Of a stretch of DNA of 64,000 nucleotides, positions 42,709-51,719 are shown in pieces. The DNA lies in NCBI RefSeq assembly GCF_022763245.1, contig NZ_JALEGV010000026.1:1-64000 (forward strand), written 5' to 3'. Each line of letters starts with the position of its first letter. Positions within the stretch are counted from its first letter, which is position 1. Under the pieces are notes generated by a model. The model saw nothing but the letters and a program-made list of their open reading frames with translations. It did no database searches and had not been told where the DNA came from. This stretch comes from Oricola sp. GTDB taxonomy: Bacteria; Pseudomonadota; Alphaproteobacteria; Rhizobiales; Rhizobiaceae. The translations under genes and the position numbers were made by a program.

Positions 42709-43392
42709 TTACGTGTTGTTGGTCTTTGGATTTTCCGCGGCTGCGTGGAGCCGCCAGAACTGGTCGATGGCCCGCCGGGCCTGCAGGTCGATATCCGCCT
42801 GGCTGGAAAGCAGGGACGGCGCCTCGCCCAGCAGCAGGCGCACATGCAGGTCGCCGACGATCAGGCCGTAAAGCGTGTTGAATGCCGCCTGGCGGTCGTC
42901 ATAGGCGAGAAGTCCCGCCGTCCGACCCGCCTCCAGCAGGCGCACCGCCCGCTGTTCGATCGGGTGGCGTCCGCGCTCCATCATGAGCCGGCCAAGACGC
43001 GCATCCGCATGACCGGCCTCGCCGATCGCCAGCCGGTTGAGCGCCAGCGACGTCGGTCCGGAAAGGACGGTGAGGAGATCGCGCGCGAACCCGGTCAGTT
43101 GCCGGCGATACTCCGTCGCATCCCGCTTGACCGCCGGCGGCACGGACACGCGCACCTTGCTCGCCTGGTAGGTGATCATCGCGGCCAGCAGCCCGTCGCG
43201 GTCGCCGAACCACTTGTAGAGACTTTCCTTGGAGCAGCTGGCGGCGCGCGCCAGGCGGGCGGTCGTGAACCCCTTGTCGCCACCCTCGACCAGCAACGAG
43301 AGCGCCACGTCCAGCACATCCGTCTGGCGCGGGCCGAACTCCTCCTCGCCGCTCTCGGCGGGTGCGTCGTCGATGGTTTCAGGGGCAAGCAT
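42709..43392 (-). CDS. TetR-family regulator upstream of ilvC
   Basis: This protein has 227 residues. The HTH lies at about 40-60 (GFTTARLARAASCSKESLYKWFGDR), followed by a ligand-binding helical domain (TYQASKVRVSVPPAVKRDAT; GLIVGDLHVRLLLGEAPSLL). A perfect palindrome, GTACCGTACGGTAC, lies 17 bp upstream of the ATG and is the likely operator, suggesting autoregulation. Its stop is 15 bp from the ilvC start, so it may be co-transcribed with and control ilvC. Confidence 0.85.
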   Translation of the reverse strand: MLAPETIDDAPAESGEEEFGPRQTDVLDVALSLLVEGGDKGFTTARLARAASCSKESLYKWFGDRDGLLAAMITYQASKVRVSVPPAVKRDATEYRRQLTGFARDLLTVLSGPTSLALNRLAIGEAGHADARLGRLMMERGRHPIEQRAVRLLEAGRTAGLLAYDDRQAAFNTLYGLIVGDLHVRLLLGEAPSLLSSQADIDLQARRAIDQFWRLHAAAENPKTNNT

Positions 43393-43408
43393 GCTGCGAT
43401 CCAAACAA

Positions 43409-43422
43409 GTACCGTACGGTAC
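43409..43422. promoter_or_regulatory. TetR operator palindrome
   Basis: GTACCGTACGGTAC is a perfect 14-bp palindrome 17 bp upstream of the TetR ATG, a typical TetR-family operator size and place. Confidence 0.75.
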
Positions 43423-43483
43423 GGTTCGGGCGTTCTATGCGCGCCACCCGGTCAGGTCAAGCCCAATGTCGCGGGGAATTCGG

Positions 43484-44317
43484 TCAGTCTTCGTCGCCGT
43501 CCATGGCGAGCGGCGGCGCCGCGGCGCCGAGATCGATGAGCTGCGGCCCGTCATGGGCCTTGCCCGCGTCCTTCATCATCTCCAGCCGCCTGGCGATGCG
43601 GGCCTTGGCCTCCTCGGCCTTCAGCCGCAACTGCTCGTAGACCTCCGGATCCTCGTCGGCGAGCTGATGCGTCTCCCAATGCTCGTGCCCGGATGCCTCC
43701 GACGCATGGGGATGCGCTTCCATCGGCGGCTCCGCGGCCTTGGCACGGTCGAAGTCGTCGCGCAGCGGCGCGCTGTCACGAAACAGGTCGTTGGCCTGCG
43801 CATGCGTCAGCGGCGCTTCGATTTCCTCCGCCCAGGCCTGCGACGGCTCGTCATCGTCATCGTCATCGTCAGAATAGACGGCGGCTCTCGGCGTGTCGTC
43901 GGCGAACAGCGTTTCCACGGGCACATCCGTCTCGCCCGCATCGAAATGCGGCTCGGCCGCCTCGAGCACGTCCGGCCCCGCCTCCTCGTCCCATGAGGTG
44001 AATTCGGCCTCCTGCATCACCTCAGGTTCGGCCTCGTGCGCTTCAAGGTGTTCGGTGTCCGCCATCGCCTCGGGCAGCGCCCGCTCGGCCGCTTGCCATT
44101 GCTCGAACTCGGCCGCTTCCCGCTCGACGGCCTCGCGCTCTGCATTCAGGCGCGCGCGTTCGGCCCGCCGGGCTTCCGCCTTGCGGTGCTCCAACCGACC
44201 CAGGATCGTCGCGCTGCGTTCACGCAGGATGTCGCGCTGTTCCATTTCGGCGCTGCGTTCGACGGCCGCTCCGATGCGGTCCTTCGCCGTTCCGCGTGAG
44301 AAAAGACGCTGCAACAT
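43484..44317 (-). CDS. Acidic helical protein of unknown function
   Basis: This 277-residue protein has a basic, helical N-terminal part with a coiled-coil pattern (ILGRLEHRKAEARRAERARL). A long Glu/Asp/Ala-rich disordered middle follows, including a run of seven Asp encoded by TCATCG repeats (43850-43871, plus strand). A helical C-terminal part (QLRLKAEEAKARIARRLEMM) ends the protein. No signal peptide or enzyme motif is seen. A GGAGAG ribosome site supports the start at 44317. Confidence 0.65.
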   Translation of the reverse strand: MLQRLFSRGTAKDRIGAAVERSAEMEQRDILRERSATILGRLEHRKAEARRAERARLNAEREAVEREAAEFEQWQAAERALPEAMADTEHLEAHEAEPEVMQEAEFTSWDEEAGPDVLEAAEPHFDAGETDVPVETLFADDTPRAAVYSDDDDDDDEPSQAWAEEIEAPLTHAQANDLFRDSAPLRDDFDRAKAAEPPMEAHPHASEASGHEHWETHQLADEDPEVYEQLRLKAEEAKARIARRLEMMKDAGKAHDGPQLIDLGAAAPPLAMDGDED

Positions 44318-44444
44318 GGCGCTCTCCTTCAATTTCGCCACAGGGTAACGCCAAATGGTGAACGGCTCCTTTCCGTTCTATCCGGCATTTCACAGCGGAC
44401 ATCGGCGCGATTGACACGCCCGACGCCTCGGCTAAGACACCGCG

Positions 44445-44876
44445 ATGTTCGTCAATCTCGCCCTCGGCACACTCGTCATCTCCATGACGGTCGTCATCCA
44501 CACATTCGGCCTGATCTGGGTCACGCATGCGATGAACTGGCTGACCGACAAGTTCCGCGCCAATGGCCGCCGCAGCCGCATGCTGGCCATGAACACGGTC
44601 GTCGTCGGCATCTTCGCCGTGCTGACCGTCGAGGTCTGGCTGTGGGCGGTCTTCTATTACGTGCTGAACGTCTTCGGCGATTTCGAAACCGCGCTCTATT
44701 TTTCGACGACCACCTTCTCCACCGTCGGCTATGGCGATCTCGTCACCAGCGAGCAGTGGCGCATCCTGGCAGGCCTGGAAAGCGTCAACGGCTTCCTGCT
44801 GATCGGCTGGTCGACGGCCTATCTCGTCGCCGCGAGCATGCGTGTCGGCCCCTTCAAGGCCGGCGAGCACTTCTGA
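44445..44876 (+). CDS. Two-pore-helix potassium channel-like protein
   Basis: The protein has 143 residues. A first membrane helix lies at about 1-30 and a second at about 50-75. A pore loop carries the K+ selectivity filter TVGYGD (STTTFSTVGYGDLVTSEQW), and a last helix lies at about 112-130. This is the layout of the Ion_trans_2 family. It lacks a RCK or cyclic nucleotide-binding domain, so gating is unknown. A role in K+ flux across the inner membrane is expected. Confidence 0.85.
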   Translation: MFVNLALGTLVISMTVVIHTFGLIWVTHAMNWLTDKFRANGRRSRMLAMNTVVVGIFAVLTVEVWLWAVFYYVLNVFGDFETALYFSTTTFSTVGYGDLVTSEQWRILAGLESVNGFLLIGWSTAYLVAASMRVGPFKAGEHF

Positions 44877-44880
44877 CCGG

Positions 44881-45627
44881 TCAGTCGCCGAGCGCGTCGT
44901 TGAATCGCTTGACCGCGCCCGCCATGCCGAATTCCAGCGCGTCGGCGGTCAGCCCGTGGCCGATCGAGACTTCGGCCAGGAACGGAATGCGCGCCACCAG
45001 CGCCGGCAGGTTGTCGACGGTCAGGTCGTGTCCGGCATTGATCGCGAGCCCCGCCGCATGGGCCGCATCGGCCGTCTCGCCCAGAAGGTCGATCTGCCGT
45101 GCCGCCGCCTTCGGATCGTCGAAGCAGGCGCCGTAGGGGCCGGTGAAGAGTTCGACCCTATCGGCGCCCGTCGCCCTGGCCGCCTCCATGCCGGTCACGC
45201 CGGCATCGGGGTCCGCGAAAAGCGAAACCCGCATGCCCTTCGCCTTCAGGCGCTGCACGCAGTCGCGCAGGAAATTGCCCTGGCCGGCGAAGTCCCAGCC
45301 ATGGTCCGAGGTCGATTGCGTCGGATCGTCGGGCACGAGCGTCACCTGGTCCGGCTCGTTTTCCTCGACAAGCGCGAGGAAGTCCTCGGTCGGGTAGCCC
45401 TCGATGTTGAATTCGGCGCCGGGAAACTCGTCGTCGAGCAGCGCCCGGATCTCGGGAAGGTCGGCGAAACGGATATGGCGCTGGTCGGGCCGCGGATGCA
45501 CCGTCAGCCCATGCGCGCCCGCCTGCATGGCGATGCGGCCAAGCCCGGTCACGCTCGGCCACGGCAGGTCGCGGCGGTTGCGCAGCATGGCGATGGCGTT
45601 GAGATTGACGGACAGTTTGGCGGGCAT
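44881..45627 (-). CDS. pdxJ: Pyridoxine 5'-phosphate synthase
   Basis: This 248-residue TIM-barrel enzyme condenses 3-amino-2-oxopropyl phosphate with deoxyxylulose 5-phosphate in de novo vitamin B6 synthesis. Motifs: [30 protein letters not shown] (catalytic and phosphate-binding residues), [21 protein letters not shown] and LAINAGHDL. The ATG at 45627 matches the usual PdxJ start; 45636 in the same frame is possible. Confidence 0.95.
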   Translation of the reverse strand: MPAKLSVNLNAIAMLRNRRDLPWPSVTGLGRIAMQAGAHGLTVHPRPDQRHIRFADLPEIRALLDDEFPGAEFNIEGYPTEDFLALVEENEPDQVTLVPDDPTQSTSDHGWDFAGQGNFLRDCVQRLKAKGMRVSLFADPDAGVTGMEAARATGADRVELFTGPYGACFDDPKAAARQIDLLGETADAAHAAGLAINAGHDLTVDNLPALVARIPFLAEVSIGHGLTADALEFGMAGAVKRFNDALGD

Positions 45628-45743
45628 GCGGATCATTCTTGCGGATTGTCGACGTGCCGGCGAAGCGGCAATTTCGACCTATTGTATCCGCGCAGAATTG
45701 GAAAGCCGCCGCCCGCCGCGAAATTGTATCGGGCACAATGCCG

Positions 45744-45908
45744 TCAGGCGACCGCCAACAACCCGAACAGCAGCATGATGCCCAGGACGGCAAGCACGAT
45801 GAAGATCAGCACGCGCGCTGCGGTTCCGGCGAGGCCCGCGACGCCGTGGAAGCCGAGCAGGCTGGCGATGGCGGCGATGATGATGAGGATCAGAATCCAT
45901 TTGAGCAT
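45744..45908 (-). CDS. DUF1328 small membrane protein
   Basis: This 54-residue protein begins MLKWILILIIIAAIASLLGF and has a second hydrophobic helix (VLIFIVLAVLGIMLLFGLLA) after GVAGLAGTAAR. This is the DUF1328 (YtjA-like) pattern of two membrane helices. Function unknown; relatives are often stress-induced. Confidence 0.88.
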   Translation of the reverse strand: MLKWILILIIIAAIASLLGFHGVAGLAGTAARVLIFIVLAVLGIMLLFGLLAVA

Positions 45909-46025
45909 GATGTCTTGGCTCCTGTTGGCTGCGCCAAACCAACGCCGTTGCCCTGAATTGGTTGCATTCTGCGGGCAGAGCCGCACCGAAGCCCTCCACC
46001 CCACTGTCAAACCGCTGCAACGAAG

Positions 46026-46928
46026 ATGCGTTCAATCGATGCCATGCTGACGCTTTCGATCATCGATTCGCTGAGCCTGCCCGGCTCCGAAAACCGCCCC
46101 AACGAGGACCAGATGGGCTGGACGGCCCAGTGCGCCTTCGTCATCGACGGCGCGACCGGCCTCGGCCCGGATTTCGTCGTCGGCCGCCACGACAGCGACG
46201 CCGCCTGGCTCGCCTCCTTCGCCAAGGTCCATTTCGAGGAGATGATCGCGCCGGGCCGCTCGATGGTCGACATCGTCCGCTCCACCAACGCGCTCGCCCG
46301 CAGGATCGTCACCTTCGCCGCCAACGGCCGCGACATGCCGGCCTGGAACCTGCCGGTGGCCGGCTTCCAGATGGTCCGCATCGAAGACAGGCGCATCCGC
46401 ACCTACGGGCTGGGCGACTGCCTTCTCATCCTCACCGACGGCGAGGACGCGACCGTCACCCACACGGCCATGCCGGGCAACGACGCCCATGAGCGCGAGG
46501 CCGCCCGCCTGGTGATCGAGCAATGCGGCGGCCTGGGCAACCTGCCCCGCCTGATCGACGATCCGCACCTGCTGGCCCGCCAGCGTGCCGGACGCGCGCA
46601 ATACAACACCGCCTCGAGCCCCGTCTGGACGCTCGGCGCCGCGCCCGACGCCGCGGACCATCTCGTCTCCGCCCCGCTGTCGGACCGCCTGCCCGTGACC
46701 GGGCTCCTGTGCACCGACGGCTTTGCGGCGCTGGCGACGAATTACGGGCTCTACGAACCGGGCGAACTGGTGGAGGCGGCAAAGCGCGACACACTCCCGG
46801 TCCTCGGCGCAAGGCTGCGCAACGTCGAGAAGCGCGAGGACCCCGACGGCCTCCTCTATCCGCGCATGAAGCGGAGCGACGACGCCACGGCGGTTCTGTT
46901 CGAGATCAGGGAAACCGCCGCTACTTGA
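46026..46928 (+). CDS. PP2C-like protein phosphatase
   Basis: This 300-residue protein resembles PPM/PP2C phosphatases: RPNEDQMGW (metal-binding Asp after a conserved ED), CAFVIDGATGLG (IDGATG, matching the DG metal site), YGLGDCLLILTD (GD motif) and the C-terminal RSDDATAVLFEI (DDATAV). It would dephosphorylate Ser/Thr-phosphoproteins. Starts at 46026 and 46044 (MLTLSIIDS) are both possible. No kinase partner is seen nearby. Confidence 0.82.
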   Translation: MRSIDAMLTLSIIDSLSLPGSENRPNEDQMGWTAQCAFVIDGATGLGPDFVVGRHDSDAAWLASFAKVHFEEMIAPGRSMVDIVRSTNALARRIVTFAANGRDMPAWNLPVAGFQMVRIEDRRIRTYGLGDCLLILTDGEDATVTHTAMPGNDAHEREAARLVIEQCGGLGNLPRLIDDPHLLARQRAGRAQYNTASSPVWTLGAAPDAADHLVSAPLSDRLPVTGLLCTDGFAALATNYGLYEPGELVEAAKRDTLPVLGARLRNVEKREDPDGLLYPRMKRSDDATAVLFEIRETAAT

Positions 46929-48048
46929 CGATAGTCAGCGTCTCCGCAGCCCGCGTGATCGCCGTGTAGAGCCAGCGGCTGCGCATGTCGCGGAACGCGT
47001 AGCTCTCGTCGAACAGCACCACGTCGTCCCATTGCGAACCCTGCGCCTTGTGCACGGTGAGCGCGTAGCCATAGTCGAAATCGTCATAGCGCTTCTTCGT
47101 CTGCCACGGGATCTCGTCGTCCGGCGCGTCGAACGCAGCCTTCAGGAGTTTGATCTTGGCGACGCCGCGATCCGTGTCGCCGTCATCCGGCGACACGAGC
47201 AGGTTGATGCCGGGTTTCACCGTCTCCTTCGAGGCGGTCATCACCTTCCACAGCGAGCCGTTGAGCAGCCCCTTGGCCGGATCGTTGCGCAGGCACACCA
47301 GCTTGTCGCCCGCCTGCGGATAGGCAGCCGTGAAGCCCTTCAATTCGCGCAGGCGCTGATTGTAGCGCCGCCGCGTCCGGTTGATCCCGACCAGCACCTG
47401 GTCGGCGGCCAGCACCAGTTCGGCGTCGACGTCGGCCTTGGAGATCACCTGCGTCGTGCCGTAGTCGCCATGCATGATTTCGTTGCCGGCCCGCACGTCC
47501 ATCGCAAGGCGGATGATCGGGTTTTCAGCCGCCTGGCGGTGGATTTCGGTGAGCAGGAAGTCCGGCTCGTGGTCGGTGAAGAACCCGCCGCCGGAGATCG
47601 GCGGCAACTGGCCGGGATCGCCGAGCACCAGGATCGGCGTGCCGAAGCTCATCAGGTCGCGGCCGAGCTGTTCGTCGACCATCGAGCACTCGTCGACGAT
47701 GACCAGCTTCGCCTTGGCGATGTCGCTCTGCCGGTTGAGCGAGAAGGTCGGCGACATCGACGTCCTGCCGGTCGTTTCGTTCTCGATCGCTTCCTCGCCG
47801 CGCGGCCGGTAGATCAGCGAATGGATCGTCTTGGCATTCGACGCGCCCTTGGCCCGCAGCACCTGCGCCGCCTTGCCGGTGAACGCGGCGAATTGCACGT
47901 GCCCGTCGACATGCTCGGCGAAATGGCGCGCCAGCGTCGTCTTGCCGGTTCCGGCATAGCCGAACAGCCGGAACAATTGCCGGTCGCCATTCGCCAGCCA
48001 ATCGGCGACGGAGGTGAGCGCGTCGTCCTGTTGCGGGGAGAATTTCAT
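46921..48048 (-). CDS. RecD/Pif1-like superfamily 1B DNA helicase
   Basis: The protein has 375 residues. Helicase motifs appear in order: FGYAGTGKTTLA (Walker A, about 29-40), AFTGKAAQVL, VIVDECSMVDE (Walker B), VLGDPGQLPPI (motif III), VLVGINRTRRR, and YALTVHKAQGSQWDDVVLFD with YTAITRAAETL (motifs V/VI). It lacks the N-terminal HhH domain of RecD2, so it is a short stand-alone RecD-like helicase. It probably works in DNA repair or replication restart. The stop lies within the end of the convergent PP2C gene. Confidence 0.88.
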   Translation of the reverse strand: MKFSPQQDDALTSVADWLANGDRQLFRLFGYAGTGKTTLARHFAEHVDGHVQFAAFTGKAAQVLRAKGASNAKTIHSLIYRPRGEEAIENETTGRTSMSPTFSLNRQSDIAKAKLVIVDECSMVDEQLGRDLMSFGTPILVLGDPGQLPPISGGGFFTDHEPDFLLTEIHRQAAENPIIRLAMDVRAGNEIMHGDYGTTQVISKADVDAELVLAADQVLVGINRTRRRYNQRLRELKGFTAAYPQAGDKLVCLRNDPAKGLLNGSLWKVMTASKETVKPGINLLVSPDDGDTDRGVAKIKLLKAAFDAPDDEIPWQTKKRYDDFDYGYALTVHKAQGSQWDDVVLFDESYAFRDMRSRWLYTAITRAAETLTIVK

Positions 48049-48228
48049 GGAAAGGGCTGTACCGGATTCGTTCGCGCACCGCCACGCCGGAATGGCGCCC
48101 GGTTGGACGCGCATGCGGAGTTTGACATAAATGCGCCCGTCCCCATCGAACGAAACGGGAAACGGTGATAAGCTACTGCCGTAAGGTCACTTTTTCCGTT
48201 TTAACGTTCGCCTGCTGCTGACATTTCC

Positions 48229-49836
48229 GTGCTGACGCTGCATCTCAAAGGTCCATTCCGTCTGACCGGCCCCGGAGCCCCCGCAACGCTGTCGCGGCGC
48301 GCACAGGCGATGCTGGCATTTCTGGCACTGCAGCCCGACCTGCGGGCGGAACGCGGGCGGCTTGCGGACCTGCTCTGGTCGGACCGCCCGGAGGAACAGG
48401 CCCGCGCGTCGCTGCGCCAGGAACTGTCGGTCATGCGCCGCGATCTCCCCGAGGGCGCGCTGATGGCCGACCGGCAATTCGTGTGGCTGCAATCCGGCAA
48501 GATCGGCGCCGACATGACCGGCGACGGCCCTTTCCTGGACGGGTTCGACCTCGCTTCCGAAGGCTTCGAGGACTGGTTGCGCGCCACGCGCGCCGCCGCC
48601 GAAGCGGCCTCCGAGCCCCCCTCTCCCGCGCCGGAATTCAAGCAAAACCTGCCTCGCCTCGCCATCCTCGCCTTTGACGAACTGGGCGCCGCCGATGCGG
48701 ACATGTTCGCCGACGGCGTGGTCTCCGAAATCACCGGCGCCCTGTCACGCGTGACCGAATTCCACGTGATCGCGCGCCAGTCCGCCTTCGCCCTGCGCGG
48801 ACAGCCGCTCGACATCCAGACGATCGGCGAAAGGCTCGGCGCGGACTATCTGGTCGAGGGGTCGGTGCGCAGGTCCGGCGACCGTGTCCGCATCGCGGTG
48901 GAACTGGTCTCCGCCGGTGACGGACGCGCGTTGTGGGCGGAACGGTTCGATGACCGGATGGACGATCTCTTCGACCTGCAGGACCGCATCGCCGCGCAGG
49001 TCGCGGGCCAGATCGCGCCCAATCTTCGGGCCGCGGAAATCGCCCGCGCCAGCCAGCGTCCGGCGGCCGATCGGACCGCCTATGAGCTGGTGCTGACGGC
49101 GCTTCCGCATTTCTGGGCGCATCGGCGGGAAGAAAACGCCCGGGCGATCGAATTGCTCGACACCGCGCTCGCCCATGCGCCCGACTATGCTCCGGCCCTC
49201 GCCTACAAGGCGTGGTGCTACGGTCACCAGTGCTGCTATCTGTGGAGCCGGGACGCAGTGACCGACCGCCAGATCGCCGTCGACCTCGTCAGGCGCACCG
49301 CACCGCTGGTGCGTGACGACCCCGGATCGCTCGTCGCCCTGTCGGCGGCCAGCGCGCTTGCCGGCGACGATTTCCCCCAGGCCGACCTCTTCGCGGACAG
49401 GGCCCTGGCGCTCGATCCCAACAACGCATGGGGCTGGTTGCGCAAGGGCTGGAACGCGATCTACAGCGGCAACCCGGACGAGGCTCTCGTCTTTTTCGAC
49501 CGGGCCGAAATGCTCAGCCCGCTCGATCCGTTCCACTTCAACGTGCTGTTCGGCCGGGCCGCGTCCCTGCGTAAACAGGGTCGCTACGATGAGGCGATCG
49601 AGCTGATCCAGCGCGGCATGCGGGCGGGCTCCGGCGTGGTCTGGGCCTACCGGATGCTGTTCAGCGCGCTCTGGATGGCCGGACGCAAGGAAGAGGCGCT
49701 GGAAGCCGCGCGCAAATGGCGTGAAAGCAACCCCGACCTGACGCCCGACCTGATGCGCGCGCTCCTTCCCAAATGGACCCACGAACCGGAGCATGTCGAA
49801 CTGATGATGACGATGTTCGAAGCGGCCGAACGCTGA
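48229..49836 (+). CDS. Winged-helix/TolB-like/TPR regulator
   Basis: The protein has 535 residues. Residues 1-105 resemble an OmpR/SARP-like winged-helix (MLTLHLKGPFRLTGPG; RRAQAMLAFLALQPDLRAER; LADLLWSDRPEEQARASLRQ-ELSVMRRDLP). Residues about 140-265 match the TolB/FlgO-like domain often found with adenylate cyclases (AILAFDELGAADADMFADGV; GADYLVEGSVRRSGDRVRIA). The rest is TPR repeats (AIELLDTALAHAPDYAPALA; DRALALDPNNAWGWLRKGWN). No cyclase catalytic domain is present. It starts with GTG. It probably senses a signal through the TPR part and regulates transcription. Confidence 0.8.
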   Translation: MLTLHLKGPFRLTGPGAPATLSRRAQAMLAFLALQPDLRAERGRLADLLWSDRPEEQARASLRQELSVMRRDLPEGALMADRQFVWLQSGKIGADMTGDGPFLDGFDLASEGFEDWLRATRAAAEAASEPPSPAPEFKQNLPRLAILAFDELGAADADMFADGVVSEITGALSRVTEFHVIARQSAFALRGQPLDIQTIGERLGADYLVEGSVRRSGDRVRIAVELVSAGDGRALWAERFDDRMDDLFDLQDRIAAQVAGQIAPNLRAAEIARASQRPAADRTAYELVLTALPHFWAHRREENARAIELLDTALAHAPDYAPALAYKAWCYGHQCCYLWSRDAVTDRQIAVDLVRRTAPLVRDDPGSLVALSAASALAGDDFPQADLFADRALALDPNNAWGWLRKGWNAIYSGNPDEALVFFDRAEMLSPLDPFHFNVLFGRAASLRKQGRYDEAIELIQRGMRAGSGVVWAYRMLFSALWMAGRKEEALEAARKWRESNPDLTPDLMRALLPKWTHEPEHVELMMTMFEAAER

Positions 49837-50155
49837 TCGCGCGGCGTAGAGTGCGCGGGCTGGTTCAAAGGCTGAAACGCCCGGCACATCCGCGCAGAAA
49901 CTCTCGCAGATAAAGCGACACCCACCTCGAATACGTCGGGCTCAGCCGCCTGCGCTGTTCCCGGCTCGTCCAGATCGGCAATAGCGACCTGATCCGATTG
50001 CAACATTTCTTGTAGTCCGGCAAATCCAAGCAAAAAATATCTCAGGAATACTGATAGTGAATCTTCGATAACCGATGAAAAAGGTTTCTTGACTCATTAA
50101 CGCCGATGTCTTCCAACTTCGTCGAGTAATGTGCCAAACGTGAAGAGGAAACCGA
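49837..50155 (+). promoter_or_regulatory. Intergenic gap, AT-rich end with probable promoter
   Basis: This 319-bp gap has no convincing gene. Its last 170 bp are AT-rich, unlike the surroundings. TTGACT near 50089 may be a -35 element for the following gene, but no good -10 is visible at the usual spacing. The first half is GC-rich and featureless. Confidence 0.35.
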
Positions 50156-50926
50156 ATGGCCTTACCCGAAACAGCGGACGCCATTGAAGATGAAGACTCC
50201 ACGCTGGAAGCTTTGATCGCCCATGCCACGGCCAGCGTAAGGATGGCCGAGACGTATTCCTCCCCCTTCCCCCACATTTTCTTTCGCGATTTCTTCCCGA
50301 CGGAATTCTATCGCGGCCTGGTCGACAATCCGCCCGCCGACGCCACCTTCGACGCGCTCAATCACCATCAGACGCGCTTCGCCGCCCGTCTCTACGACGC
50401 TCATGCCGAGGAAACCGACCCGGACGAGGACGGCCGCTGGCGCAAGGTCTCGGCGGTGCTGCAATCGGCGGAACTGGAGGCCGTGATCCGCGACAAGCTG
50501 GCGGAGGGCCTGGAAATCCGGCGCAAGGGCGAAGGGCTCGACCGCGCCGACGATCTCGGCCTCTTCGCCAAGCCCGTGATCTACAAGGACCTCGACGGCT
50601 ACAGCATCAGCCCGCATCCCGACACGCGCAAGAAGGTCGTGACGATGCAGCTCTACATGCCGCGCGACGACCGCCAGAAGGACATGGGAACGACGCTCTA
50701 CCAGATGTCCGCCAAGGGCGTCCTGCACCCCGGTTCCTATTTCCTGGAACCGGTGAAGACCTTCCCCTTCCTGCCGAATGTCGGCTACGCCTTCGTCGTG
50801 CTGAAGCCGTCGCACAGCGTGCTGAAGACGAGCTGGCACGGCCGGCCGAAGATCAACACCACGCCCGGCGAACCGCGCGTGAGCGTGCTCAACACATTCT
50901 ACGCCAAGGACAGCTACGGCTTCTGA
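50156..50926 (+). CDS. 2OG-Fe(II) oxygenase-like protein
   Basis: This 256-residue protein begins MALPETADAIEDEDSTLEAL. The iron site is suggested by HPDTRKKVVTMQLYMPRDD (H-x-D), and the distal His by PSHSVLKTSWHGRPKI. A conserved strand (GTTLYQ) lies between. This is the jelly-roll layout of small 2-oxoglutarate dioxygenases, often associated with glycan or polysaccharide clusters. A GAGGAA ribosome site precedes the ATG. The substrate is unknown. Confidence 0.75.
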   Translation: MALPETADAIEDEDSTLEALIAHATASVRMAETYSSPFPHIFFRDFFPTEFYRGLVDNPPADATFDALNHHQTRFAARLYDAHAEETDPDEDGRWRKVSAVLQSAELEAVIRDKLAEGLEIRRKGEGLDRADDLGLFAKPVIYKDLDGYSISPHPDTRKKVVTMQLYMPRDDRQKDMGTTLYQMSAKGVLHPGSYFLEPVKTFPFLPNVGYAFVVLKPSHSVLKTSWHGRPKINTTPGEPRVSVLNTFYAKDSYGF

Positions 50927-51408
50927 CCGCCAGCCGCGCCGCCGACCCGAAACAGCACGGGTATCGACACGGCGATCACGATCGCCACCAGCGGCCCCGC
51001 CCAGAGGAACCGGTCCGGATCGACCCGGCCCTCGCCGAACGCTGACCGCAGAAGAAGCCCGGTCACCGGCAGGTTGAGAAGCACCGCCGTCGCCGTTCCC
51101 GGCGCGTAGCGGCGCAGGGCGACAGTCGCGGCGAGATGCGGGAAACCCACATTGACCAGCATGGCCAGCGCATAGCCGGAGACGAGATAGTCCGCGATCC
51201 GGCTGCCGGCCGCCGACCACGCCACGACCGCCCAGGCGGCGATCGTCAAAACCAGGACTGCGAAACGGAACTGCCTTGCCGAAACCGGCACGTGAAACCG
51301 GCCTGCCGAGGCCGACCAGCGCGGCAGCCAGATCGCCTCTTCCGCATTGTGGAGGGTGACCGCGAGAGCGAACAGCCAGGCCAGCGTGAAGAAGCCCGGC
51401 TCGGCCAT
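50914..51408 (-). CDS. HXXEE-motif membrane protein
   Basis: This 164-residue protein has four or five membrane helices and the HxxEE motif in the first helix region (LHNAEEAIWLPRW). NVGFPHLAATVALRRYAPG is characteristic of this family. Function unknown; the His/Glu cluster suggests metal binding in the membrane. Its end overlaps the convergent oxygenase gene by 13 bp. Confidence 0.8.
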   Translation of the reverse strand: MAEPGFFTLAWLFALAVTLHNAEEAIWLPRWSASAGRFHVPVSARQFRFAVLVLTIAAWAVVAWSAAGSRIADYLVSGYALAMLVNVGFPHLAATVALRRYAPGTATAVLLNLPVTGLLLRSAFGEGRVDPDRFLWAGPLVAIVIAVSIPVLFRVGGAAGGQKP

Positions 51409-51717
51409 TCAGGCCGTCCGGATCTTGTACTGACGCGGAATGTCCTTCGTCACCTCGAACCAGGCGGAGGCGGCCGTGCGCGCCTGATGGGCCTCGAACG
51501 CCGACTGGTCGGCGAAGATCTCCGAAACGATCAGGCGGCCCGCCACCTCCCCGCAGGGCATCACGCTGAAATAGACGCAGCCCGGTTCCGCATGCGTCAG
51601 GCGGACATGCTCGGGCAACGCCGCCTCGACGGCCGTCAGCCGCTCGGCGGGCACGTCGATATGCCCGTCGAGCAGGACCGCGCCCGCATGCGGTTCGGGA
51701 CGGACGGTCTTGTCCAT
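51409..51717 (-). CDS. Antibiotic biosynthesis monooxygenase-domain protein
   Basis: This 102-residue protein has the ABM ferredoxin-like fold pattern: DGHIDVPAERLTAVEAALPE, EPGCVYFSVMP, GRLIVSEIFADQSAFEAHQA. Such proteins act as small oxygenases, heme-degrading enzymes or detoxifying proteins; the substrate is not predictable. It follows ilvH with a 2-bp gap and is probably co-transcribed. Confidence 0.8.
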   Translation of the reverse strand: MDKTVRPEPHAGAVLLDGHIDVPAERLTAVEAALPEHVRLTHAEPGCVYFSVMPCGEVAGRLIVSEIFADQSAFEAHQARTAASAWFEVTKDIPRQYKIRTA

Positions 51718-51719
51718 CG

